A stretch of DNA of 5,181 nt from Spirochaetota bacterium (GTDB taxonomy: Bacteria > Spirochaetota > UBA4802 > UBA5368), in NCBI GenBank assembly GCA_017998475.1, contig JAGODA010000234.1, positions 1-5,181 of the forward strand, written 5' to 3'. Under the pieces are notes generated by a model. The model saw nothing but the letters and a program-made list of their open reading frames with translations, was not told the DNA's origin and did not search any database. A program made the translations under genes and the position numbers. Positions 1-5,181 of this stretch are shown here, piece after piece (within the stretch, counting starts at the first letter, position 1; each line of letters begins with the position of its first letter).

Positions 1-2709
1 GGTTATCTCGCCGGGCGTGTCGAGCCGGGGCCGGTCCACGGAGATCTCGAGGTTCTTGAAGCGCGAGTCCACGCGCGCGCCGCGGGAACTGTACACCCAC
101 ACCACGCGCGAGGCGGTGATGAGGTTTTCCCCGCGGTCGCTCGCCGTGGCGAGTATGTCGAACTCGCCGTAGAGGTCGAACTTTTTCGGAAGCTCGAGGC
201 GGTAATTCCCCTTCTCGTCGGTCCGGAATTTCCGCTCGAATACGGGCGCCCTGTCGTGCACGTAGACGCGCTGCCACGGCTTCCAGATGTAGCGAAGCAC
301 CTTTATTTCCACCGGTGCGCTGACGGGCGTGCCGTCGTGGGCGATCGTCCTCACCTCGACGATCTTCTTTTCGTCGTCGGCGAAGAAGGACTGCTCCGGG
401 TTGATTTTGATGTAAAAGTCGCCGCGGCCCACCCGGACACTCGCGCGGGAGGTGATGCTGACGTTCGACCTGTCCACTATCGTCGCCTCGAGCGTTATCT
501 CGCGGTCGTACGGAAAGCTTCCGCAGGCCAGGCGCAGGGCGGCCACGCCGTTGTCGTCCAGATAGCGCTCGCCTTCCAGCTTTATCCGGTTGTAGGCCTC
601 GCCCGGGCCGTAGTCCTCCTCCCACCAGTAGGTGGTGTCGGTGTCGCGCAGGCGGCTTTCGTAGAAGCGGTATTTTACCAGGGCGCCCTTGAGCGGCGCG
701 CCGAAGAAATATTTCGCGTCGACGCGGAACTCGGCCGTATCGCCGTTGATGAAGTAGGGACGGGCGGGGGTGATGTCGATGCGGAATTCGGGTTTCCGGT
801 ACTGCTCCACGTAAAAGCGCCCGGTGCCGTACAGGTTGTCGGCCGACGTACCGACGCGTATGCGGTATTCGCCCAGGCGCGCCTCACCGTCGAGCTTTAT
901 TGAACCGCTCGCGGCGCCCCACTCGTCGAGCGTCGCGCTTCCGCTTCGCACCGTCTCGTCGAGGTCCGCGTTCACGATCTCGTAGTGGACGGGGGTCGAG
1001 GCGAGCGCGGAAAAGCGCCGCTCGCGCTTTTTGGCTATGATCTTATAGAACACCGTGTCGCCCGAACGGTAGACGGGGCGGTCCGTATAGACGAAGAACT
1101 TCGTTTCCTCGCGGGCGAAGGAGTAGGGCGAGCCGGTGCTGGCGAAGGCGTAACTGTTGTCCGGAGCGACGGCGAGCACGGAGAGGTGCTGGCCGCTTTT
1201 CAGCGGGTGGTGGAATACTCCCGAGGCGTCGGTCTTTCCGCGGTGCACGATCCTGACCGGCAGGTCCTCCAGGCGCTCCGGCGGCTTCGTAGCGGTCCGG
1301 CGGGCGCGGGCCTCGGGCTTCGCCGGGGTGTTGTCGAAGACGACGATGGAGGCGTTGGCCACCGGCTCGTTCGTCACGAGGCTTGTAACGTACGCGAATA
1401 TCGAATCGCGCGATCGCTTCACCACGAGCCCCGTCGATGTGACGGTGAAGAACTTGCGGTCGACGGCGCGCCCGGCCCCGGCGACCTCCACGCAGTAGGC
1501 CCCCGCCGGGAGGGGTTCGCTGAGGTCCATGGACTGGTAGCGCCACTCGTAGGGCTGAAAATCCTCGACCGGGAGCTCCCATTCGCGCACTGTCTCAAGT
1601 TTCGCGGCGCGGACGTCGAGCGTGTTGGGGTCGACGCGGCCGGACAGTATCAGGCCCATCGGAACCCGGTAGATCCGGGCCTGTATCTTTTCGAGGCGGA
1701 TCGTCTTGAGGTTGAACTCCACCTTCATCCCCGGCGCGAAGGTGTAGCGGTACGCGTACACCTGGAGCTGGGGCTCCTTCGGCTTTACGGTGAAATCGAA
1801 GCCCTTTATCTCGGCCCCCTCCTGTATGGCGATGGGCGGCGTGTTCAGCGCGTAGAAGCCCTCGTGCGAGAGCGCGACCGCGTACGAACCGGGCTTGATG
1901 TCGTCGATCCGGTAGCTGCCGTCGTGGTACGAGACCGCACCGTGCGCGACCCGTCCTTTGAGCGTGATGTTCATGTTGACCGCCGGGCTGTCCACGTCCT
2001 GTATTTTAATGACCCCGGAGAGCGAGGCCGGTCGGAAGAGCCTCATGGGAAGCTCGAAGCGCTCGCCGCTTTTCAGGCGCTGGATGACGGCCGTTTCGGC
2101 GATGTAACCGCTTTTAGAGAAGGCGACCGTGTACGAGCCCTCGGCCAGGCGGGCGAACGAGTACCTGCCCGCCCCGTCGCTCGCGCCGATGAGCGGGCGT
2201 TCAGGCTCGGAGCCTTCGTACTCGCCCCCGTGCCGAGGCGAGAGCCTGACCTCGACCCCGGCGAGCGGCGCCCCCGTAGAATCGCGCACAACGCCCTCGA
2301 GCAGCGCCTCGCGCCGGAGCTCGATCGAATACTTTCCCGCGGCGATCGACTCGGTCGTTACGTACGGGACATATCCGTCGGCGCTCACCTCGATGCGGTA
2401 GCGGACGTGCCTGATGAATTCGTCGACGCGGAACCTTCCGCCCGAATCGGTCTCGATGCGGTAATAGCCCATTCCCATGTTCGCGTTCTTGATCTCGACC
2501 GTCGCGCCGCGGATTCCCTTCCGCGTCACCGCGTCGATGACCGTTCCCTCGATTACCTCGGAGCGGGCGAGATCCGACGAGGGGGCCTTTTTGTAAACGG
2601 TCCTTCCGTCGGGCAGGACCTCGCGCCCCGCGGTCGCGCAGGCGAGCGCCCCGGCAAGCAGTATAATGAGAGGGGCGATGGATGCCGTCTTTGCTTTTCG
2701 TGAACGCAT
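1..2709 (-). CDS. Bacterial alpha-2-macroglobulin-like lipoprotein with N-terminal Ig-like (carboxypeptidase-regulatory) repeats, partial
   Basis: The frame is open for 903 codons and runs off the left edge, so the C-terminus is missing. Residues 1-23 are a signal peptide (basic RSRKAK, then a hydrophobic core) ending in ALA-C24, which fits a permissive lipobox; Ala at +2 would favour outer-membrane sorting under the E. coli rule. Three beta-sandwich repeats of carboxypeptidase-regulatory type follow, at about 52-132, 135-210 and 226-309 (pattern: GxV.D...G.P..GA.V, then G.Y.....PGSY.V..S..GY). From about 311 come macroglobulin (MG) domains, with the hallmark motifs YTDRPVYRSGDTVFYK at 541-556 and QYRKPEF at 636-642. 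Family members are protease-trapping envelope proteins of about 1500-2000 residues. The bait region and any CxEQ thioester would lie outside the window, so trapping activity cannot be judged. ATG 2709 is preferred over ATG 2715 because GGAG lies 9 nt upstream of the former and only 3 nt upstream of the latter. It is the third gene of the apparent operon. Family assignment is firm; substrate is unknown. Confidence 0.93.
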   Translation of the reverse strand, partial: MRSRKAKTASIAPLIILLAGALACATAGREVLPDGRTVYKKAPSSDLARSEVIEGTVIDAVTRKGIRGATVEIKNANMGMGYYRIETDSGGRFRVDEFIRHVRYRIEVSADGYVPYVTTESIAAGKYSIELRREALLEGVVRDSTGAPLAGVEVRLSPRHGGEYEGSEPERPLIGASDGAGRYSFARLAEGSYTVAFSKSGYIAETAVIQRLKSGERFELPMRLFRPASLSGVIKIQDVDSPAVNMNITLKGRVAHGAVSYHDGSYRIDDIKPGSYAVALSHEGFYALNTPPIAIQEGAEIKGFDFTVKPKEPQLQVYAYRYTFAPGMKVEFNLKTIRLEKIQARIYRVPMGLILSGRVDPNTLDVRAAKLETVREWELPVEDFQPYEWRYQSMDLSEPLPAGAYCVEVAGAGRAVDRKFFTVTSTGLVVKRSRDSIFAYVTSLVTNEPVANASIVVFDNTPAKPEARARRTATKPPERLEDLPVRIVHRGKTDASGVFHHPLKSGQHLSVLAVAPDNSYAFASTGSPYSFAREETKFFVYTDRPVYRSGDTVFYKIIAKKRERRFSALASTPVHYEIVNADLDETVRSGSATLDEWGAASGSIKLDGEARLGEYRIRVGTSADNLYGTGRFYVEQYRKPEFRIDITPARPYFINGDTAEFRVDAKYFFGAPLKGALVKYRFYESRLRDTDTTYWWEEDYGPGEAYNRIKLEGERYLDDNGVAALRLACGSFPYDREITLEATIVDRSNVSITSRASVRVGRGDFYIKINPEQSFFADDEKKIVEVRTIAHDGTPVSAPVEIKVLRYIWKPWQRVYVHDRAPVFERKFRTDEKGNYRLELPKKFDLYGEFDILATASDRGENLITASRVVWVYSSRGARVDSRFKNLEISVDRPRLDTPGEIT

Positions 2710-2718
2710 TATCATATT

Positions 2719-2722
2719 CTCC
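2719..2722 (-). promoter_or_regulatory. Ribosome binding site of the macroglobulin gene (decides the start)
   Basis: The minus strand reads GGAGAATATGATAATG. Two in-frame ATGs (2715 and 2709) compete. GGAG is 3 nt from the first, which is too close, and 9 nt from the second, which is suitable, so 2709 is the preferred start. The choice changes the protein by only two residues. Confidence 0.65.
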
Positions 2723-2736
2723 GGGAAATAAGATCG

Positions 2737-2752
2737 CGCGCCGGGTGGCGCG
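2737..2752 (-). other. Small GC hairpin in the AMMECR1-like/macroglobulin intercistronic gap
   Basis: On the minus strand, CGCGCC-ACCC-GGCGCG forms a perfect 6-bp stem with a 4-nt loop. It begins 3 nt after the TGA of the AMMECR1-like gene and ends about 14 nt before the GGAG site of the next gene. It is followed by CGATCTTATTT, which is not a real U-tract. It could be a partial terminator, an mRNA-stability or attenuation element tuning macroglobulin expression, or a chance structure in GC-rich DNA. Confidence 0.3.
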
Positions 2753-2755
2753 GCT

Positions 2756-3343
2756 TCAGCGTATCGTTACGGCGCGGAAGGCAGCGCACTGCGCGACCGT
2801 TCCGGACCGGAGTATCGTTTCGAGGCGGTCGCGGTTCCGTATTTCGGAAGGTACCAGAACCAGCCTCTCGCCGGTTTCGAAATATATCATAAGGCCGTAG
2901 CGGGAAAAATCAACCCGATTTATATCGTCAACGGATACGGGTTCGTCCGCCACGGTGAGCACGATCGTGGTGTCCTCCAGTTCCGCTATGTCGGGCGGCG
3001 TGTGCCTGGGGTCGGCGTAAAGGGCGCCGGCGACGTATTCTTTCAACGTGAGTGAGGCATCGTCCGATTTGTGGTGGAAGGCCCCGTAACATCCCCGCAC
3101 CTTCGCGCCCTTGATAAAGGTGACGAACAGCCCCAGTTTGCCGTGGTACAGGGGAAGCCCCGCCGGTACGGCCCGTTCGCATTCCGCGCCCGTCAGTTTC
3201 CCCAGCGCGACGCAGCGCATCCACGCGGTCAGTTGGCGGGCCCCGTTTCCGCGGGCGAATACCGCCCACTCGCGGAGCGGATCGTCGGCCGGCGTCTGAA
3301 GGGGGGTGAAGAGGGCGAGGACGATGAGCAGGGCTCGCGTCAT
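2756..3343 (-). CDS. Exported AMMECR1-domain-like protein
   Basis: This gene encodes 195 residues. Residues 1-19 look like a type I signal peptide: Arg3, hydrophobic ALLIVLALF, and a TPA cleavage site before Asp20. The mature part resembles the AMMECR1 fold. It has G-FVTFIKGAKVRGCYG at about 71-87 (family consensus LRGCIG), ADPRHTPPD at 110-118 (consensus DPRF.PL), then ELEDTTIVLTV at 121-131 and YGLMI...GERLVLVPSE at 149-167 (family: GL.i...g..g.LLPQ). The usual C-terminal segment after the LLPQ strand is short and unlike the family. Four cysteines (44, 55, 85, 186) are present, so disulfides are possible after export. AMMECR1 proteins are normally cytosolic and their biochemical role is not settled, so no reaction is proposed. 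The start overlaps the VanW stop as ATGA and has no good Shine-Dalgarno, which suggests translational coupling. The domain match is by motif only and is divergent. Confidence 0.75.
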   Translation of the reverse strand: MTRALLIVLALFTPLQTPADDPLREWAVFARGNGARQLTAWMRCVALGKLTGAECERAVPAGLPLYHGKLGLFVTFIKGAKVRGCYGAFHHKSDDASLTLKEYVAGALYADPRHTPPDIAELEDTTIVLTVADEPVSVDDINRVDFSRYGLMIYFETGERLVLVPSEIRNRDRLETILRSGTVAQCAAFRAVTIR

Positions 3344-4047
3344 TTCAGGTACACCGCCGGGTAGTAGTCGCGGTAGAGCAGGAGGGACTCGATGAATGTC
3401 CCGCCCGCGTATTTCTTCCTGTATACGCTGACGCTTATTCCGCCCCGCAGACGGCGGCCGTCGTCCTCGATGGGATGGTCCGCTTCCTCCTCCTCGGCGA
3501 CCAGCTCGTACCGGAAGGGGGGAGGAGCTTCGGCCCGCACGCGTATCACCAGGCTCTTTCCGTCCGCGATCGCGTCGATGTAGAGCTTCTGGTCGTATGG
3601 GTTTCGCATGCGAAGGTCTTTTTTGCCGTATTTAATGGTGGCGTCCAGGCCGGGCGGCACGTAGGTAACCGGCTGGAAATGCCGGTGCCGTTCGGCGATC
3701 GCGCAGCCGGCGGCAAGCAGCGCGTTGAAGAGCGTCGAGGAGACCTGGCACAGCCCGCCCCCGGGCTCATAGCGCACCTCGTCGCGGTAGAGCACGGCCC
3801 CGTTCCTGTAGCCGTTCCGCACCGAGCCCTCTCCGACGGTATCGTTAAAGGAAAAGACTGATTTCGGCGGCATGACGCGGCCGTCCAGCTTCGCGCAGGC
3901 CAGGCGGATATTGTGCCGCACGGCCTCGTCCTGGTCCTCGATGGATGTGGCGAACGAGGCGATGACGGCGGGACGCCCGTCCGCCGGCGGCGTGTCGGGC
4001 CGGAGGTTAAGGACGAGCGCAAGGGCCAGAATAAGGCGTGCGGGCAT
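3340..4047 (-). CDS. VanW family protein, probably exported
   Basis: This gene encodes 235 residues. The VanW core is clear: PPKSVFSFNDTVGE at 60-73, the signature GGGLCQVSSTLFNALL at 96-111 with Cys100, then ERHRHFQPVTYVPPGLDA at 119-136 and KYGKKDLRMRNP at 139-150. The family is named after an accessory gene of vanB-type glycopeptide-resistance clusters, but most members are unrelated to resistance and their reaction is unknown; many have cell-wall-associated neighbours or domains. Nothing here (no ligase, no vanX or vanY) suggests antibiotic resistance. Residues 4-15 (RLILALALVLNL) form a short hydrophobic segment that could be a signal peptide or anchor; no clear AxA cleavage site is visible. 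The protein lacks the extra peptidoglycan-binding or G5 domains found in many Firmicutes members, so it is a minimal version. Residues 185-190 are strongly acidic. It is the first gene of the apparent operon, with GGAGG 9 nt before the ATG. Confidence 0.92.
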   Translation of the reverse strand: MPARLILALALVLNLRPDTPPADGRPAVIASFATSIEDQDEAVRHNIRLACAKLDGRVMPPKSVFSFNDTVGEGSVRNGYRNGAVLYRDEVRYEPGGGLCQVSSTLFNALLAAGCAIAERHRHFQPVTYVPPGLDATIKYGKKDLRMRNPYDQKLYIDAIADGKSLVIRVRAEAPPPFRYELVAEEEEADHPIEDDGRRLRGGISVSVYRKKYAGGTFIESLLLYRDYYPAVYLK

Positions 4048-4056
4048 CGTGATATT

Positions 4057-4061
4057 CCTCC
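4057..4061 (-). promoter_or_regulatory. Ribosome binding site of the VanW gene
   Basis: The minus strand reads GGAGG-AATATCACG-ATG. This is a full-strength Shine-Dalgarno core 9 nt before ATG 4047 and supports that start. It is the strongest translation-initiation site of the operon; the next gene depends on a stop/start overlap. Confidence 0.7.
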
Positions 4062-4116
4062 ATCAGGCCGGGGTAGGGCAGCGGAGGGTCGCCCGCTTCG
4101 CCGGTCCGGCCGTTCC

Positions 4117-4146
4117 AGTCTAGCCGCGTTGTCCGCCCCGGGTCAA
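4117..4146 (-). promoter_or_regulatory. Candidate promoter for the VanW operon (proximal)
   Basis: The minus strand has TTGACC (4146-4141, 5/6 to the sigma-70 -35 consensus), an 18-nt spacer and TAGACT (4122-4117, 4/6 to the -10). The predicted transcription start, near 4110, leaves a leader of about 60 nt before the VanW ATG. The match is by eye to the E. coli consensus and the host sigma preference is unknown. The distal candidate at 4193-4220 is an alternative. Confidence 0.3.
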
Positions 4147-4170
4147 CCATAAACCCGCCGGCCGGGTGCC

Positions 4171-4200
4171 CTGAAAAATGAGGAAAAAATAAATTATGGT
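4171..4200 (+). promoter_or_regulatory. AT-rich promoter island upstream of the PIN-PhoH gene
   Basis: This is the only clearly AT-rich stretch in the window. On the plus strand CTGAAA (4171-4176, 4/6 to -35) and TATGGT (4195-4200, 4/6 to -10) are 18 nt apart, with TAAATT (4190-4195) as another possible -10. Transcription starting near 4207 would give a very short leader with GAGGAG almost at the 5' end. Base composition and position support a promoter region; the exact boxes are uncertain. Confidence 0.3.
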
Positions 4201-4220
4201 TGCCTTTCGAGGAGTGTCGG
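4193..4220 (-). promoter_or_regulatory. Candidate promoter for the VanW operon (distal, in the AT-rich island)
   Basis: The minus strand has CCGACA (4220-4215, 4/6 to -35), a 16-nt spacer and CATAAT (4198-4193, 5/6 to -10). The start would be near 4186, giving a leader of roughly 140 nt. The -35 element lies directly beside the GAGGAG ribosome binding site of the divergent PhoH gene, so polymerase here would compete with expression in the other direction. Confidence 0.3.
4209..4214 (+). promoter_or_regulatory. Ribosome binding site of the PIN-PhoH gene (decides the start)
   Basis: GAGGAG is followed by 9 nt and then ATG 4224, in frame with the PIN domain. No comparable site precedes the internal ATG 4278. 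This is the reason for annotating the longer N-terminus. Confidence 0.6.
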
Positions 4221-4223
4221 GGT

Positions 4224-5181
4224 ATGTTTCCGGCTGTAATTGCGGGCGTACGCAGGCGGTCGGAACGAACGGGATACATGTTCGACAACGATAACAAGAT
4301 ATTCGTCCTCGATACCAACGTCGTCCTCTACGATTACCGCTGTATTTATTCCTTCGAAGAGCATTCCGTCGTAATTCCCATTACCCTGCTCGAGGAAATC
4401 GACCGCTTCAAGCGCGGCAACGAGATCATCAATTTCAACGCCCGTGAGTTTTCGCGCGAGCTCGACTCGCTCATCGGCGACCGCCTTCTCAACGAGGGCG
4501 TGGCGCTCGAATCGGGCGGCACCATCGTAGTCAACACGAACATCCGGAAGGACGAACACCTCCGCGAGATATTCTGGGAGGACACGCCCGACCACCGTAT
4601 CCTCTCGCTCGCGTACAACCTGGCCAGGGAGCACGGGTTCGGCCGCGTGTTCCTCGTGAGCAAGGACATCAACCTCCGGATGAAGGCCAAGAGCGTCGGC
4701 CTGATGGCGGAGGATTACGAGACCGGCAAGGTCAAGGACCTCGACGAGCTCTACACGGGGAAGAACCTGGTGGAGGAGGTCCCGTCGGAGCTCATCGACG
4801 CCATCTACCGCGAGGGCTCCATCCGGCTCGACGACTCCGGCATGGCGGTCGAGCCGCATCCAAACGAGTTCTTCATCATGCGCAACGGAACAAAGAGCAT
4901 CCTCACCACCTACATGAAGGATGACAGGGCGCTCAGGCTCGTGGAAAAAAAGAAGGCCTACGGCATCACGCCGCGCAACGCCGAGCAGACCTTCGCGCTG
5001 AACGCGCTGCTCAATCCCGCGACAAGCCTTGTCACGCTGTCGGGGAAGGCGGGCACCGGCAAGACGCTCATGGCGCTCGCGGCCGCGCTCGAATGCCGCA
5101 GGGAATACAAGCAGATCCTGCTCGCGAAACCCATCATCCCCCTCTCGAACCGCGACATAGGCTACCTGCCCGGCGACATAC
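4224..5181 (+). CDS. PhoH family ATPase with N-terminal PIN domain, partial at the right edge
   Basis: The frame is open for 319 codons to the edge. A PIN nuclease domain occupies about residues 25-165: KIFVLDTNVVL (Asp30), LLEEIDRFKRGN (acidic 57-60), DTPDHRILSLA, and FLVSKDINLRMKAKSVGLMAEDY carry the expected acidic positions. After a linker with ITPRNAEQTFALNALL, the PhoH P-loop ATPase begins with Walker A GKAGTGKT at 274-281 and continues with ILLAKPIIPLSNRDIGYLPGD. The Walker B region lies outside the window. This is the YlaK/PhoH2 arrangement of about 430-460 residues; mycobacterial PhoH2 is described as an RNA helicase and ribonuclease, so an RNA-degradation role is inferred. ATG 4224 is chosen because GAGGAG lies 9 nt upstream. 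It adds 18 residues ahead of ATG 4278, where the conserved domain starts but only a weak GGGA lies 3 nt upstream. The gene is divergent from the VanW operon and shows no functional link to it. Confidence 0.93.
   Translation, partial: MFPAVIAGVRRRSERTGYMFDNDNKIFVLDTNVVLYDYRCIYSFEEHSVVIPITLLEEIDRFKRGNEIINFNAREFSRELDSLIGDRLLNEGVALESGGTIVVNTNIRKDEHLREIFWEDTPDHRILSLAYNLAREHGFGRVFLVSKDINLRMKAKSVGLMAEDYETGKVKDLDELYTGKNLVEEVPSELIDAIYREGSIRLDDSGMAVEPHPNEFFIMRNGTKSILTTYMKDDRALRLVEKKKAYGITPRNAEQTFALNALLNPATSLVTLSGKAGTGKTLMALAAALECRREYKQILLAKPIIPLSNRDIGYLPGDI

Noticed and set aside
256..903. Plus-strand open frame of 215 codons
   Set aside because: It lies in the same mirrored register opposite the macroglobulin coding sequence, whose MG motifs (YRKPEF and others) are unmistakable on the minus strand.
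1043..1582. Minus-strand open frame of 179 codons
   Set aside because: It is out of frame inside the macroglobulin gene, has low-complexity Arg/Gly/Pro composition and shows no family motif.
985..2703. Plus-strand open frame of 572 codons
   Set aside because: It is the exact codon-register complement of the macroglobulin gene. The GC-rich codons of the real gene rarely give stops on the opposite strand, and the translation is Arg/Val/Asp-rich with no recognisable domain.
3340..4047. Glycopeptide-resistance cluster suggested by the VanW name
   Set aside because: No D-Ala-D-Lac ligase, VanH, VanX, VanY or VanRS genes are present. VanW domains are widespread outside resistance clusters.
4100..4110. 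11-bp inverted repeat GCCGGTCCGGC near the proximal promoter's predicted start, considered as an operator
   Set aside because: It is short, and such palindromes are common by chance in GC-rich DNA; there is no second copy and no regulator gene nearby.
3475..4152. Several plus-strand frames opposite VanW (3475-3861, 3872-4123, 3913-4152)
   Set aside because: They lie antisense to a well-supported VanW gene, their composition is arginine-rich shadow-like, and none could be identified as a PhoH-associated antitoxin.
4153..4167. Small inverted repeat ACCCG...CGGGT considered as a terminator
   Set aside because: The stem is only 5 bp, no U-tract follows directly, and no gene ends here on either strand.
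4007..4318. Minus-strand open frame of 103 codons spanning the intergenic region upstream of VanW
   Set aside because: It overlaps both the VanW start in another frame and the PhoH start. It covers the AT-rich promoter island and has no domain or convincing composition.
4194..4859. Minus-strand open frame of 221 codons opposite the PIN-PhoH gene
   Set aside because: It is a mirrored-register shadow. The plus strand carries the PIN and P-loop motifs, and the minus translation has no recognisable motifs.

Overview
The window is GC-rich bacterial DNA with two divergent transcription units. The phylum cannot be fixed from the sequence. A large alpha-2-macroglobulin-type lipoprotein implies a diderm (Gram-negative-type) envelope. 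The mix of VanW, AMMECR1-like and PIN-PhoH proteins would fit high-GC spirochaetes or deltaproteobacteria-like lineages, but this is only inference. No tRNA, rRNA, CRISPR, insertion sequence or other mobile-element signature was seen.

Layout. On the minus strand, reading from about 4150 down to 1, three genes are packed as an apparent operon. First is a VanW-domain protein with a hydrophobic N-terminus (4047-3340). Next is a small protein with a signal peptide and a divergent AMMECR1 domain (3343-2756), joined to the VanW gene by an ATGA stop/start overlap. After a 46-nt gap with a small hairpin comes a bacterial alpha-2-macroglobulin-like protein (2709 to beyond position 1). It has a lipobox, three carboxypeptidase-regulatory-like Ig repeats and then MG domains, and 903 codons are visible. 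Its C-terminus, where any thioester would lie, is outside the window.

On the plus strand, from 4224 to the right edge, is the first three-quarters or so of a PhoH-family ATPase with an N-terminal PIN nuclease domain. The 176-nt divergent intergenic region (4048-4223) contains an AT-rich island, plausible promoters in both directions and good Shine-Dalgarno sites for both flanking genes.

How the genes relate. All three minus-strand products carry an export signal or likely signal, so they probably act together in or near the cell envelope. The macroglobulin family traps proteases, and VanW-domain proteins are generally linked to the cell wall. AMMECR1 domains are normally cytosolic, so an exported one within this operon is the least expected element. 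PIN-PhoH is an RNA-processing-type protein and looks functionally unrelated; it shares only the divergent promoter region. The coding sequence of all four genes was read codon by codon and contains no internal stops or frameshifts.
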